40,979 nucleotides of DNA, taken from the NCBI GenBank assembly GCA_027943245.1, contig JANDJZ010000391.1:1-40979 (forward strand), in the 5' to 3' direction. Shown one piece after another: positions 20,611-30,346 of this stretch (the first letter of the stretch is position 1; the number at the start of each line of letters is the position of its first letter). Below the pieces are notes generated by a model, which saw only the letters and a program-made list of their open reading frames with translations, was not told the DNA's origin and did no database searches. The stretch is from Acanthamoeba sp. SK_2022b (taxonomy: Eukaryota; Discosea; Longamoebia; Acanthamoebidae). The translations under genes and the position numbers were made by a program.

Positions 20611-21493
20611 CTGGGAGTCTACCTCCAGAATGTCCAGAGGAGTCATGTCATGCCACCTGTCACGACCTCTGGCTCTCTGGACTCTGGGCTTCATCCAACA
20701 AGATGCTGGTCCAGAGCTAATAAGGCAACTTGCCATTGTTGACTCTGGTGGGTGCAGTTGCTGATATAGACCACTCAGAATGAGTGAGGTAGGCCATAGT
20801 CAGCTAGCATCAATTGCGCCATCCCAATGACACACAGCAACACCAGTTTATTGAAAGTTACAGAATAGGAGGACAAGGACTTGTGGGACCTGTTAGATGT
20901 GCTGGAAGAAGAGGAAGTCTTAGAAGAGCAGGGAGCTTGAGGCTGGGAGCGCTGTGAAGGTGCAAAGCCAGGATTATGCTGTAGAGTGGAGAAGGAGGCA
21001 GTGATGTTGAGCATGTCCTATCATGGCTCTTGACTAAAAAGCCAAGAAGCCAGTTGGTGAGGGAGCCAACATTGGTGGCACTGATGGTGGAGGAAGAGAG
21101 AGGAATAATGCCATGGTAGAGGGTAGGGAAGATTCCACAATTGTGGAGGTAGATGGTGACCTGACTTTGAAAAAATAAATGAGTAAAAATCCTGATGTGC
21201 ATTGGAATGGAAGAGGTTAGACATGGAGCAAAGAAAACCTGATGTGCATTGGAACAAAAAACTGTTGTGCATCAGTCCCAGAAACGTTATGCACATTGCA
21301 ACACAAGCTGGCAGGTCTAAGGCAACAAACAGTGGAGGAAGACATACTGGAATATTGTGAAACCATGTCTGAGCACAGAGACAAGGCTCCAAGAAAGATG
21401 GGGCAACTTTGAAAGCCAAGCCACATCTGCCTTCATCTTCTGACTGTTGAGAGACTGGCAACCTCCTCCTCTTCTTCTTCCTTTTCCTCCTCC
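20611..21493. other. CpG-poor spacer, no supportable gene
   Basis: Open frames on the minus strand (about 20775-21461) are short and mutually offset, with no family match. A motif tgatgtgcattgg occurs here at about 21193 and 21240 and recurs inside the ORF at 21494-21850, so part of this stretch may be a decayed extension of it. Confidence 0.5.
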
Positions 21494-21850
21494 TCAGCCT
21501 CCCTGCAGTGCCACCTTGGCTCTCTTCTGTTTCAGGGGCTGAGCAGCCTTTTGTGGCATAGATGGGCCTGCTTCAGCTGACCTGATGTGCATTGGGGCAT
21601 CTTGGCTTGTGTTGATGGATGGGGCTTCCTCTGGCTTCCTTGGCATAGATGGGCTTGCCTGGGATGACTTGATGTGCATTGGGTTGTCCTTGCCTGCTTT
21701 GATGGATGAGGTGTCCTCCTGCATGATGTGCACAAGAATTTTGTTAGCTGTATGGATGGCTTGGTTTGTGGGTGAACCAATGCACATTGGTACCCCATTG
21801 GACCTCTTCACATCCTCTTCCTGCTCTGCCTCCTTTGGCTCAAACTCCAT
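21494..21850 (-). CDS. Unrecognised repeat-containing ORF (PMHI repeats)
   Basis: 118 codons on the minus strand with an acidic start (MEFEPKEAEQEEDV) and an imperfect repeat of about 27-30 residues: NPMHIKSSQASPSMPRKPEE and APMHIRSAEAGPSMPQK, with a more distant copy around GVPMCIGSPTNQA. It is Ser/Pro/Lys-rich with no known domain. It sits between retroelement debris and a gene region. It may be a domesticated or decaying element protein. Whether it is expressed cannot be judged from sequence. Confidence 0.35.
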   Translation of the reverse strand: MEFEPKEAEQEEDVKRSNGVPMCIGSPTNQAIHTANKILVHIMQEDTSSIKAGKDNPMHIKSSQASPSMPRKPEEAPSINTSQDAPMHIRSAEAGPSMPQKAAQPLKQKRAKVALQGG

Positions 21851-21999
21851 CTCTCCCTCTTCCTCCCTGCGGATGACGTTCTCTCGCTCGATTTCTTCTC
21901 GTAATAAATGCCAAGTGTTTGTTTTCTTACGGGCGAGGCACGGAGGGCCGGTTGGCTGAGCCTCTTATTGAATGAAACAACATTGGCTAAGAAGCGGCT

Positions 22000-22478
22000 G
22001 TGGAACGCGTTTATAAGACCACGTCTCCCTCCCTCTTGTTGCTGTTTCGTGGTCCTGGCTTTGGACTGGCCCCCTCAGCGCCTGAGCCTGGCGAGAAGCG
22101 ACTGTTGAAGATCTTTCGCTTGCTGGCTCGGCCCTTGGGTCGCTTCCTGCCGGGGGTGGTCAGTGGCGCGGGGGTCATCATCTTGACCTTGCCCGTTCGG
22201 GCCAGCGACCCCATCATCAAGCAGCGCATCGAGTGAGTGTTGGGCGGTGAGTGGCGTGCGTTGTGGGCAGAGCCCTCCCCTTAAATGCCGCCTGTTGCGA
22301 CAGGTTCAGCGAACAAAGACGAGGAACACCACCAGAACGCCCCGCGCCAGCGGGACAACCAGCCAGAAGGCAAAGACTTGAGAGAGATCGTGGAGTTGCG
22401 TTGGGCAGCGCACAAGCAACGAAGCAAACAAAACTCAGAGCGCGGCGGGCGTCTTGGAGAAGACGGGCCAGCTGGTGA
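22000..22478 (+). CDS. Putative small membrane protein, unrecognised
   Basis: An open plus-strand stretch ends KRLLKIFRLLARPLGRFLPG, then GVVSGAGVIILTLPV (a likely membrane segment) and SDPIIKQRIE, directly at a good donor (gtgagt at 22232). An acceptor (ttgcgacag, about 22302) leads to FSEQRRGTPPERPA and a basic tail ending at 22478, which overlaps the 3' end of the convergent SurE gene by about 40 bases. No in-frame ATG is visible upstream, so the true start or an upstream exon is missing and the call is tentative. Confidence 0.3.
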
Positions 22479-22800
22479 TCTTGGCAGAGGTGTCGAGGGC
22501 GAGCAGGTTCTGCGCGTAGGGCGAGATGGGCGTCACCGCCACCCAGCCCTGTCGCATGGCCACCGTATCGAGCTCCTCGTCGGTGTCCTGACCCTGTGCG
22601 CGCACGTCAGCGGCCCAGAATCCAGCGAGCGCGCGCGCGCGCAGACGATGGGTTGCGTGCCTCGAGGTAGGCCTCCATGCGGTAGACGGTGCGGGTTGGG
22701 TGGAGGTGCTTCTCCTCTTCGGTCATGTGGTGCCGCACGTACTTGTCCATGAAGCTGCTGCTGCCCTGCTTTGTGAGCTTGTAGCCCTGCTCACAAAACA

Positions 22801-22888
<88 letters not shown>

Positions 22889-23958
22889 CGCATATTGATG
22901 AGATGCCCTGCCTGGAGAAGCAAGAGCGATAGGGCAGGGCACTCGAGTGCCTTGACTTGATCCTCGGGCACGTTGGGGAAGTTGACGTTGCAGCAGATGT
23001 TCTTCCAAAGCGAGAGGTCAGCCAACACGGCGTCTGATGCGTTCCCGCGGGAGCCGGTCCATGGATGTGAGAACACAGGTGGCCAACCCACCAACAGAGA
23101 AGGAGCGAGGGTACCGATGATGGGGATCGCCAAGGACGCACACTGCGCATAACGCCACACGCCTTCAAAAGAGAGCTCGAGGGTGAGTGAATGAGAGGCT
23201 ACAGGTGGGACACGCAACGGGAACGGAGATATACGAACGGACCTCCTTTGGTAAAGTTGTATTCGAGGGAGAGAGCGATGGCCGGGATGTCGTAGATGCT
23301 CGCCTCCAACGCCGCAGCGCAGGTGCCCGAGTAGATCACGTTCAGACCATCGTTCTGTCCCGCGTTGATGCCTACCAACCACGCAAGCGCGTCGCGTTGA
23401 GAGTCATCGCAAAGACCAACGGCGCAACACAAGGCGAGACGACGCGGCGAGCCATCTACCAGAGACCACGAGGTCGGGCTGCCAGCCGCCGAGCAGGTCG
23501 GACTTGAGGGCCACCTTAACGCAGTCCGTAGGCGTGCCCGACACCTGCGGCGTGACACGCCTCAAGGTCAGCCCAGGGGCTCGTGAACAAGCCACCCGAC
23601 ACAAGAGAGACGGAGAGGCCGGTGCTTGCCTTGAAGGCGGGAACGTGAGCGAGGTCGGAGTGGAAGGCGTAGGGCTCGGCCCAAAGAGGCTTGAAAATGG
23701 TGACGGCGTGCGACTGGGCGGACTGCTGCTCGGCGGGACACGCTACGCGCACCTCGAAACGCTCGGGATAGCGGGCCAGCTAGGGCACCCGAGTGAGACC
23801 ACCACAGTGAGCACGAAGATCGGAAGGGGGGGAAAAAATATCACCGCAAGGGCAACGATGCGTGCCTCCTCCACGATGGAAAGCACACCGGGTGCATCGA
23901 TGCCATCGTCATTCGATACGAGAATCTTGTACTTCTTATGGCTCGCTTCCATCTGCAT
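22435..23958 (-). CDS. surE: SurE-family 5'/3'-nucleotidase
   Basis: Metal-dependent nucleoside monophosphate phosphatase family. Starting at ATG 23958 the protein has the family signature at the very N-terminus, ILVSNDDGIDAPGVLSIVEE (Asp-Asp metal ligands). Later exons give FEVRVACPAEQQSAQSHAVT, VSGTPTDCVKVALKSDLLG, DLVVSGINAGQNDGLN and VIYSGTCAAALEASIY, the second and third SurE blocks. The C-terminus reads GWVAVTPISPYAQNLLALD and stops at 22435. About seven exons; one intron holds a (CA)n array (22797-22884). The length, near 340 residues, is longer than bacterial SurE (about 250) and similar to plant and fungal versions. All metal-site motifs are present. Confidence 0.9.
22797..22886. repeat. 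(CA)n microsatellite at a SurE intron acceptor
   Basis: About 40 CA units on plus (UG in the SurE transcript), ending about 20 bases before the acceptor that starts the GYKLTKQGSSS exon. Confidence 0.95.
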
Positions 23959-24176
23959 GTGAGGTTCCTACACGTGTCGGGATTGCCGTGTTGGATGAAT
24001 TTGCGCTTCGTTGCAGATCGATCAATGGATTTTGCTCGTGTCCGCCTTTTTTGCCGGCGCTTTTCTCCCCTTTCGCTTTTACCACGAAATGTTTGCTAAA
24101 TTGTGCGTGCGAGCAGCTCGCTGGATCACCACAACGAGCACGGTTGATGGTCTGGATGGAGTTGTGAAAAATAATA

Positions 24177-24640
24177 TTATTTGTCTCGTCTGATGGAGCT
24201 GGATCCGGGTCCGCTCCGCATTCGTGAGCGCAGCGGGCCGCGCGCGGAGCTCTTTGTCTTTGATTTGCTTCGAGTAGCACTTGGTCGCAGCTCGCCTGCA
24301 CATATCCACGACCATGCATCTGGTGTGAGGCCATCGCTCGTTTCGCTGCAGCGTGCTTGCATCTTACCTGTGATGCTCTCCTTGATTGAGGGCTTGTGTT
24401 TCTTCAGGTGGAGGCCGAGAGGGGCCAGTTTGGCGTCGATAAACTCTCCGCTCTCGACGTCGATCAGCTGATACGATCCCTGTCACATGCGCCCACACGC
24501 GTATATGTCACACCACACCGCGCCTTACTCGGTCTTGACCCAACAAAGGCAAGCGTACGTGTAGTGTGGCGTAGTCCGTGAACACACGCGGCGCCAAGCA
24601 CGAAAACCTGAGAGACGCGCCGGGAGCCTTGGGCAGACAG

Positions 24641-24706
<66 letters not shown>

Positions 24707-24895
24707 CACTTGTGAATGGCTAGTGTGGAGGGACGACGTGGCAGTGTGGCGCTTACCAGACGAGGCTGCTTGGGGATGGCGCTGTTCTTTGTCATAATGC
24801 CGGGCTCGGCCGACTCGTGCTTGTTGCCGGCTGCGCAGCCGGCACGGTTCTACCGTTAAACCTATGCGTGCGTGCGCAATTGTGCACGTGCGTGC

Positions 24896-24956
<61 letters not shown>

Positions 24957-25880
24957 CGTACTGCCGTCGACGGTGGTCAGACATCGGCTGATCAGTTGGA
25001 ACGTTCGATGCGGGTCAACCTACCAGAACACACAATCGGAAGGGGGTCAGCTACAGCGTTACATGATGACGCCATGGAACAGGAGTCGGGGTGGCCCTGG
25101 CGGGTATCGCACGTTGGATATCGTGAGCTTGTATTCGAAGAGGCCGGCCTCGCCCCACAGCGAGGGCGCGGTCGAGGCGGATATCTTGACCCCGTTGGTG
25201 ACGTTCTCGCTTCGCGTGCCATACTCGAGCTGTCGGAGCGTGCCCAGCCGCTTGTCCATGCACTTGATCGAGTCCAAGATGTCGTCCATCACCTCCTCCT
25301 ACACACACACATGCACGCACATCGCACAGGTAAGTGTGGATGAAAGAAAAAGCTGAAGGAGGCCTGGGAACAAGTGCCTCGCCTAGAGGCCGATGCTGGG
25401 TGGATGAGTCGGCATCGACGTCAGAAGCAGGGCTGGGCGCGAGTCCCTCTCGGGCGTAGTTGCGCCAGATGATGGGGATCAGCTGCATAACCGTGCGTCC
25501 GCTGAGCGTGCTGAGGGAGTCAGGCAGCCGCTCCAGCACGCGCTGAGGCAGCCCGAACATTAGCCTGGCCAAGAGCCAGTAAGCAACGAAACCAAACGAT
25601 TATTTTTATTTATTTTTAGTGGGAATCAATTAAAAATATTAAATAATTGTATATCATGATGGATTCATGCGATCATACATGCGAATTTCCTGTTCTTCGG
25701 CGAGGACAGAACCACCACGAAGCACCTCACGCTCCCAATCGCGGCCGGAACTGAATTCAATCATCTGAGAATGGAGATGATTGAACTGGCAATCAATGAG
25801 AGGCAGTACCGTAGCACTGTGGAGTAAAGGGTGCGCAGCAGCTGCCTATTGCGCCAAGTAAATCCGGCGGGTGTGTTCAT
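24177..25880 (-). CDS. ApaG (DUF525) domain protein with unusual N-terminal region
   Basis: Spliced minus-strand gene. The ApaG fold is pieced from exons in order: GVKISASTAPSLWGEAGLF, EYKLTISN, then RTFQLISRCLTTVDG (family tvqLlsRhw.itdadG), ESAEPGIMTKNSAIPKQPRL, APGASLRFSCLAPR, and GSYQLIDVESGEFIDAKLA leading to PLGLHLKKHKP. ApaG domains are Fn3-like modules found in bacterial ApaG and at the C-terminus of eukaryotic F-box protein 3 and POLDIP2; they mediate protein binding. The N-terminal part (QLLRTLYST, then REVLRGGSVLAEEQEIRMLM and RLPDSLSTLSGRTVMQLIPI) is not an F-box I recognise; QLLRTLY resembles an LYR motif. ATG 25880 gives the longest model, 25764 a shorter one. The C-terminal tail after KESIT is basic and its splicing is uncertain. 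Confidence 0.75.
24642..24705. repeat. (CA)n microsatellite in an ApaG-gene intron
   Basis: About 31 CA units on plus, UG in the transcript, near the acceptor of the exon encoding APGASLRFSCLAPR. Confidence 0.95.
24896..24955. repeat. (GT)n microsatellite in an ApaG-gene intron
   Basis: About 29 GT units on plus, CA in the transcript, starting six bases inside the donor after TTVDG. It is complementary to the array at 24642-24705, with one exon between them. Confidence 0.95.
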
Positions 25881-25953
25881 CTCGATGACCCAGACGCCAA
25901 ATAAAACAATACAAAAATGGCCAAAATTGTGTTTTATTGTCACTGGTTTGTTG

Positions 25954-26091
25954 TCACTGCACTTGGTTGACGGGCGTAGGCGGCCTTCTGCCTTCGAGCA
26001 CCGCCGTGACGTTCTCCAGCTGCAACAGCTGTCGCCAGCAAAGATCCAATGAAGAAAAGAATTATGAGCGGGTGGCTGAAAGGGAACACTG

Positions 26092-26153
<62 letters not shown>

Positions 26154-27892
26154 ATGGGTGTTGATAACGTACGAACATGTCCGATCGAGCCTCGATCGTG
26201 GCCGTGCCTATGTGGGGCAGCAGCGTGACCGACGGGAACGTGAGCAGATCTGGATGTACCTTGGGCTCACGCTATCACAAGAGAACAATCAGTAACACTG
26301 AAGATGATGCGTATGTGCTACGCGTGTTTGTGTTGTAGTTGTGCTGACGAACCTCGAACACGTCGAGACCGGCGCCGCGGACCGTCTTGGCCTTGAGCGC
26401 CTCGACCAAGGCCTCTTCGTCTATGACTGGTCCTCTTGCTGATGTTTTCGCAGGTGTACACGAGTGTTTGTCAGCTCGCGTTGGATTAATAGGTGGCGCT
26501 TTGCGGACGGTTTTGGTGTACCCGTGTTGATGATGTAGACCCCCTTCTTCATCTTCGCGAACTGGTCGCGGCCAAGAATGTGTCCTGTTCCGTACGACGC
26601 ATCGTGCTCCCGTCACAACGCAGCGCCAACTTGCCAGATAGACAAACGCAGGCCGTTGGTCATTCGCGAGAGTGTATACGTACGGGTGGAGTCGGTGAGC
26701 GGGGTGTGGATGGAAATGAAGTCCGATTCGGCCAGCAGGTCGTCCAGGCTCTTGTAGGCGGCGCCGTTCTCATCTTCCTTGGCCAACTGGGTCCGGTTGT
26801 GGTAGATCACCTGTCGCCGACACACACAACGCTCAGAATTTCACGCCGCAGCAACGAGACACGCACGCACACCAGACATCACTCGTGCGACAGAGAGTAC
26901 CCGCATGTCGAGCGCCGCGGCCCGCTTCGCCAACGCTCTGCCGATGTTGCCCATCCTGTAGTGGCGTGAGCGATTGGCCCTCGTTTTTTCCAAATTATTG
27001 TTGAATAAAACATAAAATACAACAAAAATAGCAAAAGGATAAAATAAACACACACTAAAAACACAATGGTTGGCTACCCGATGATGCCCAGGGTCTTGCC
27101 CTCGGGGTTGTTGCCCCAGAAATCCAAAAGGTCCGAGCCCTGCCGCTCCCAGCTGCCCTCGCGCAGGGACCTCTCGGCCTCAGTCGCTCTACACAACGCC
27201 ACGACGACATGAGCAAGGCGCAGCAAAGGCAACGCCGACGGTCTTAAGAGGTGGCCACCTGCGGCAGGCCGCCAAGAGCAGGTAGAGGGCCACGTCGGCC
27301 GTGGCGTTCGTGACCGCTCCCGGAGTGTTGCACACCCAAATGTTGCGCTGTCCGACCAAAGCCCCGCAAACACCCGACCGATGATCAGCACACGTGTGCG
27401 TGGGAACGCAGATGCCACAGCGGGGAGAGCAGGCGACGCATACCTCGGTTGCCGCCTTTACATCCACGGTGTCGTACCCAGCACCGTAGTTGCTGATTAT
27501 CTTCAGCTTGCTGCCCTTGGCCACAAGCTGCACGAGACCAAGTACAAATTCTCGTATGAATTATGTCATTTTCCCACATATAAATGATAAAATGATAAAA
27601 TAAAATAAAATAAATAATAAAATATAGGGAAGGACCTCAGAGTCGGCCTTGTCTTTGGCGTGGCAGATTATGGCGTCCACATCAGTGACAAAACGCAAGA
27701 TGTCCTCTCGGGGCATGTAGCAGTCCGTTGGTCCCAGAATCACCTGGCCGACCGTCAGCACAGGAGCTTTTGCAAGGCAGACCCAAGAGTCAAGGGTACC
27801 TCAAACTTGTTGCGAAACTCCTGGAGAGGAGCATCAACGAACTCATTTGCCGGAAGTGGCCGAGTGATGAGAACCTTGGGCTTTCTCTCCAT
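25954..27892 (-). CDS. D-2-hydroxyacid dehydrogenase (glyoxylate/hydroxypyruvate reductase-like)
   Basis: NAD(P)-dependent reductase of 2-keto acids such as glyoxylate or hydroxypyruvate. The ATG at 27892 begins MERKPKVLITRPLPANEFVD. Exons in order give ILGPTDCYMPREDILRFV, AIICHAKDKADSE, LKIISNYGAGYDTVDVKAA, NTPGAVTNATADVALYLLL, then the Rossmann loop GKTLGIIG plus MGNIGRALAKRAAAL, VIYHNRTQLAKEDE, SDFISIHTPLTDSTR, KKGVYIINT, ARGPVIDEEALVEALKAK (catalytic Arg), GAGLDVFE with the Glu, and LLPHIGTATIEAR (catalytic His). The C-terminus is LENVTAVLEGRRPPTPVNQ, stop at 25954. The catalytic Arg-Glu-His set is complete. No peroxisomal or mitochondrial signal is obvious. About nine or ten exons; one intron has a (CA)n array at 26094-26150. 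Confidence 0.9.
26094..26150. repeat. (CA)n microsatellite in a dehydrogenase intron
   Basis: About 28 CA units on plus, UG in the transcript, in the last intron before the LENVTAV exon. Confidence 0.95.
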
Positions 27893-28000
27893 AGCGGGCA
27901 AGCTGAGACAAAGACAAAAAAAGAGCACACACGCACAAGAATATGAATCTGGGAGGCCAAGAATCGATCCATTTGGCACAGACCAAGTCATCATCAAGTG

Positions 28001-28073
28001 GCCTTGCTAGCTCAGTCGGTAGAGCGTCAGTCTCATAATCTGAAGGTCGTGAGTTCGATCCTCACGTGAGGCA
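28001..28073 (+). tRNA. tRNA-Met (CAT), elongator type
   Basis: 73 bases folding as a cloverleaf: acceptor gccttgc pairs with gtgaggc (with two G-U wobbles), D arm gctc/gagc, anticodon stem tcagt/tctga with loop ctcataa (anticodon CAT), T arm gtgag/ctcac with ttcgatc. A discriminator A follows, then a T-rich pol III terminator (ctcttttttgc, about 28078-28087). No intron. Confidence 0.93.
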
Positions 28074-28219
28074 CTTCTCTTTTTTGCCCTCTTGTTCCTG
28101 CGCGGTTTACCGAGAGCGAGCAGAACCGGGCCAGGGCGCAAAACACAGCGACAGTCGCAGTCGCGACACGGGCGGAAGGAACAAAACGGCTGCATTGAAA
28201 TTGTTGGCAACGCTTTACA

Positions 28220-28640
28220 TCAGTGCTTCTTGGCGGGCGTGGCCACTCGCGGCTGCTTCTTGGGCGTGGGCTTACTGCACAAGCCCGCGCGACACACAAC
28301 GCTGGTGAGCGCGCATAACCACCGCCTAAAAGGGGCAAAGTGGAGAAGTGGTACAAGAAGGGAGCGGCAATGAAGTGGTAGAACACAAAGGTCACACCAG
28401 CAGAAGCAGCCAGGAGGGAGACAAAGGGCCGGTCAACGGTGCCTGCCTCCACGAGCTGCTTTCGGGGCTTTGGAGGAGCGTGGAGGGAGTGTGCTCCGTG
28501 ACCGTGACCTAATTGTCAACAGCGGGGGGGGGGGATTTCAAATTACCGCGAATCACGAACGAATGAAAGAGGAGTCACTCACCAGCAGCACGGCATGGGG
28601 AAGCTCGGAACAGAGACCTTGCAGAGGGACGGAACGACAT
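28220..28640 (-). CDS. Small mitochondrial-type single-span membrane protein, unrecognised
   Basis: A very small spliced gene, about 97 residues. ATG 28640 gives MSFRPSARSLFRASPCRAA (basic, Ser/Ala-rich, acid-free: a mitochondrial presequence), donor gtgagt, acceptor gacaattag. The second exon has a His/Gly patch, then KQLVEAGTVDRPFVSLLAAS and AGVTFVFYHFIAAPF, a hydrophobic span. A 56-base intron (gtacca...caccag) leads to a basic tail KPTPKKQPRVATPAKKH and stop at 28220. All three exons join in phase with GT-AG signals. The layout fits an accessory subunit of a respiratory complex in the inner membrane, but no family is recognised, so that is inference. It sits between two tRNA genes on the opposite strand. 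Confidence 0.65.
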
Positions 28641-28766
28641 CTTAGATCTTAGATAGCTCACACGTTGGGAAAATGGGCAACGAGGTTTTCTCTGGCAAGC
28701 ACCAGGAGAAACCGAAGCAAGTAATTAAGATATGCTCATCTACATAATAAGATGAATGGTTAATAA

Positions 28767-28839
28767 GCCGTCCTAGCTCAGTCGGTAGAGCGCAAGACTC
28801 TTAATCTTGTGGTCGTGGGTTCGAGCCCCACGGTCGGCT
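28767..28839 (+). tRNA. tRNA-Lys (CTT)
   Basis: Cloverleaf with anticodon stem caaga/tcttg around loop ctcttaa (anticodon CTT), D arm gctc/gagc, and T arm gtggg/cccac. Acceptor strands gccgtcc and ggtcggc pair except for a U-U mismatch at the fifth pair (5-68). No intron; a T5 terminator follows at about 28844. Confidence 0.92.
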
Positions 28840-28976
28840 AGCACTTTTTGTTTGATTTTATGGCTTCACATTCACATGCCGTGTACGCCGCGCAGCAGGC
28901 AGGGTGTTGGTTGTCTGTGTGTGCGTCCGGCCTGGCTGCGGTAAGGTTGTTGGACTAGTCTGTGTGAAAGAGCAAC

Positions 28977-29403
28977 TCAAAACCTGGACAAGCGCCAAGC
29001 AAGGTGAGCTTGGCTGTGTAGGTCGACACAAGCCTCAACGCACACCCAGTAACACGCAAGGGGACTGTACTTTCTATCAATGAAGCCGCCAAACTTGCTG
29101 TGCTCCTTTTGTGCGTTGGTAAGGGCCTGGCTGATCGCAGCGTCCATTTCGGCGTTGCACTTCTCGCATGTGGGCTCACCGTCTGCCCACGGCACCGCCA
29201 CATATAACGGCTCAACTCAAAGACACACGGTCGTGGAGCGAACGGCTACAATTTGGGGGGGGGGGCATACCAACGTTAAGAACCTTGCCAGTGATGGGCT
29301 TCTCACACTGGTAACATGTTGGCGCCTGCACTGCTTTGCCGCAGCCGTTGCAGAACCTGGCCCCGGCGCCAAGCTTGCCTCCGCAGTTGGCACAAAACGA
29401 CAT
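28977..29403 (-). CDS. Small zinc-ribbon / half-LIM protein
   Basis: About 100 residues in three exons. The ATG at 29403 begins MSFCANCGGKLGAGARFCNG CG, a double-CxxC zinc ribbon of the FxPxCG type, followed by a second metal site TCYQCEKPITGK and, after an intron (gtatgccccc...gtgggcag), DGEPTCEKCNAEMDAAISQA. That second half resembles half of a LIM domain (CxxC...CxxC with g...H/C spacing), though the usual His is absent. The C-terminus after the last intron ends QAHLAWRLSRF at 28977. Probably a protein- or RNA-binding adaptor; the function is unknown. It lies on the strand opposite the surrounding tRNA genes. Confidence 0.75.
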
Positions 29404-29516
29404 CCTTGGTTGGTTCTCCTTCTGTCCGTAGGGAAGCGGGAAATGGTTGCCTGACCTGCACGCTGTGCAACAACCGAAATGAAAATAAACAAACAAATTT
29501 TGACCAATGATACGAC

Positions 29517-29589
29517 GGGGGTGTAGCTCAGATGGTAGAGCGCTCGCTTAGCATGCGAGAGGTAAAGGGATCGATACCCTTCTCCTCCA
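29517..29589 (+). tRNA. tRNA-Ala (AGC)
   Basis: Anticodon stem ctcgc/gcgag with loop ttagcat (anticodon AGC). The acceptor pair gggggtg/ctcctcc contains the G3-U70 wobble that marks alanine tRNAs, plus a U-U mismatch at pair 6-67. T arm aaggg/ccctt with atcgata, as in other eukaryotic tRNA-Ala genes. A T-rich terminator follows at 29591. Confidence 0.92.
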
Positions 29590-30057
29590 ATTTTTTGGGT
29601 TCGCTGTCACACAAGGCACTTCTCCTATATCCTCACCGCTTCAGGTTGAAGTTACTCTTTATATGAATTGCTGTGATCTTGGAATTGGCCAACAAGCAAG
29701 TTCTCCTTTAGGCCCATGAGGATTGCCACTATTGTTATTGGGGCCAAGGCACAGCAGGACAGAGTAGAGAACAATTCTGTCCATCACCCTAATTACCTGC
29801 CTCATGGAAAGGCACAGGACAGGACAGGGGACAGACAGGAGGAGCCCACCTAATTCAGTCCCAGTTGTGTGTATTGGTGCTAACACCTGGTGAATTAGTT
29901 GTGTGAACATCACACATGGGCTCAGTCATTCCAGTGGCCTCATGGTTGGGCTAAGCACTACAAGGGCTGGCCCATTAGTGGGCCCATTAGATTGGCATGT
30001 ACTTTTAAAGCTTGTCTACTAATGACCTGCTTTTTAAAAGCAGGAAAAATATACGAC
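29590..30057. other. Intergenic, CpG-poor, no gene seen
   Basis: No open frame or RNA gene supportable. It contains a 9-base-pair perfect inverted repeat, cctgctttt/aaaagcagg, at 30026-30044, and a short direct repeat of gggcccattag near 29970-29995. Confidence 0.5.
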
Positions 30058-30063
30058 AACTGA

Positions 30064-30137
30064 TCCCCTGTGGTGTAGATTGGCTAGCATTTCCGCCTGT
30101 CACGCGGACGACCCGGGTTCAAATCCCGGCGGGGGAG
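30064..30137 (+). tRNA. tRNA-Asp (GTC), copy 1
   Basis: Acceptor tcccctg/cgggggа-type pairing complete with one U-G; anticodon stem tccgc/gcgga with loop ctgtcac (anticodon GTC); T arm ccggg region with ttcaaat. It is 74 bases, one base longer in the D-loop (tagattgg) than the inverted copy at 32856-32928. Confidence 0.9.
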
Positions 30138-30223
30138 GAACTTTCTTCTTTTCACCAGTTGCTGCCGTGCCCACAGCGATGGCGGGTGGTCAACGGCCCA
30201 TCGCTTGCGCGTAACTCCATCCA

Positions 30224-30295
30224 GGGGGCGTAGCTCAGTGGTAGAGCAGGCGACTGCAGATCGTCAGGTCCCCGGTTCAAACCCGGGCGCCCCCT
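30224..30295 (+). tRNA. tRNA-Cys (GCA), copy 1
   Basis: Acceptor gggggcg/cgccccc pairs fully; anticodon stem ggcga/tcgtc-type with loop ctgcaga (anticodon GCA); T arm cccgg/ccggg with ttcaaac. 72 bases, identical to the inverted copy at 32698-32769. Confidence 0.92.
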
Positions 30296-30346
30296 TCCTT
30301 CTTTTGCTTCCTGCAAGCAGCCACCATCTTCGCTGGACTCTTGTGG

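Larger units (their letters stand above)
30058..30330 (+). repeat. Left arm of a large inverted repeat carrying tRNA-Asp and tRNA-Cys
   Basis: From aactgatcccctgtgg to agccaccatctt this arm is matched, as reverse complement, by 32653-32934. Differences I can see are one base in the tRNA-Asp D-loop, two in the spacer near 30161-30168, and a small indel near 30312. Both arms include tRNA genes plus their spacer and 3' flank. Confidence 0.9.
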
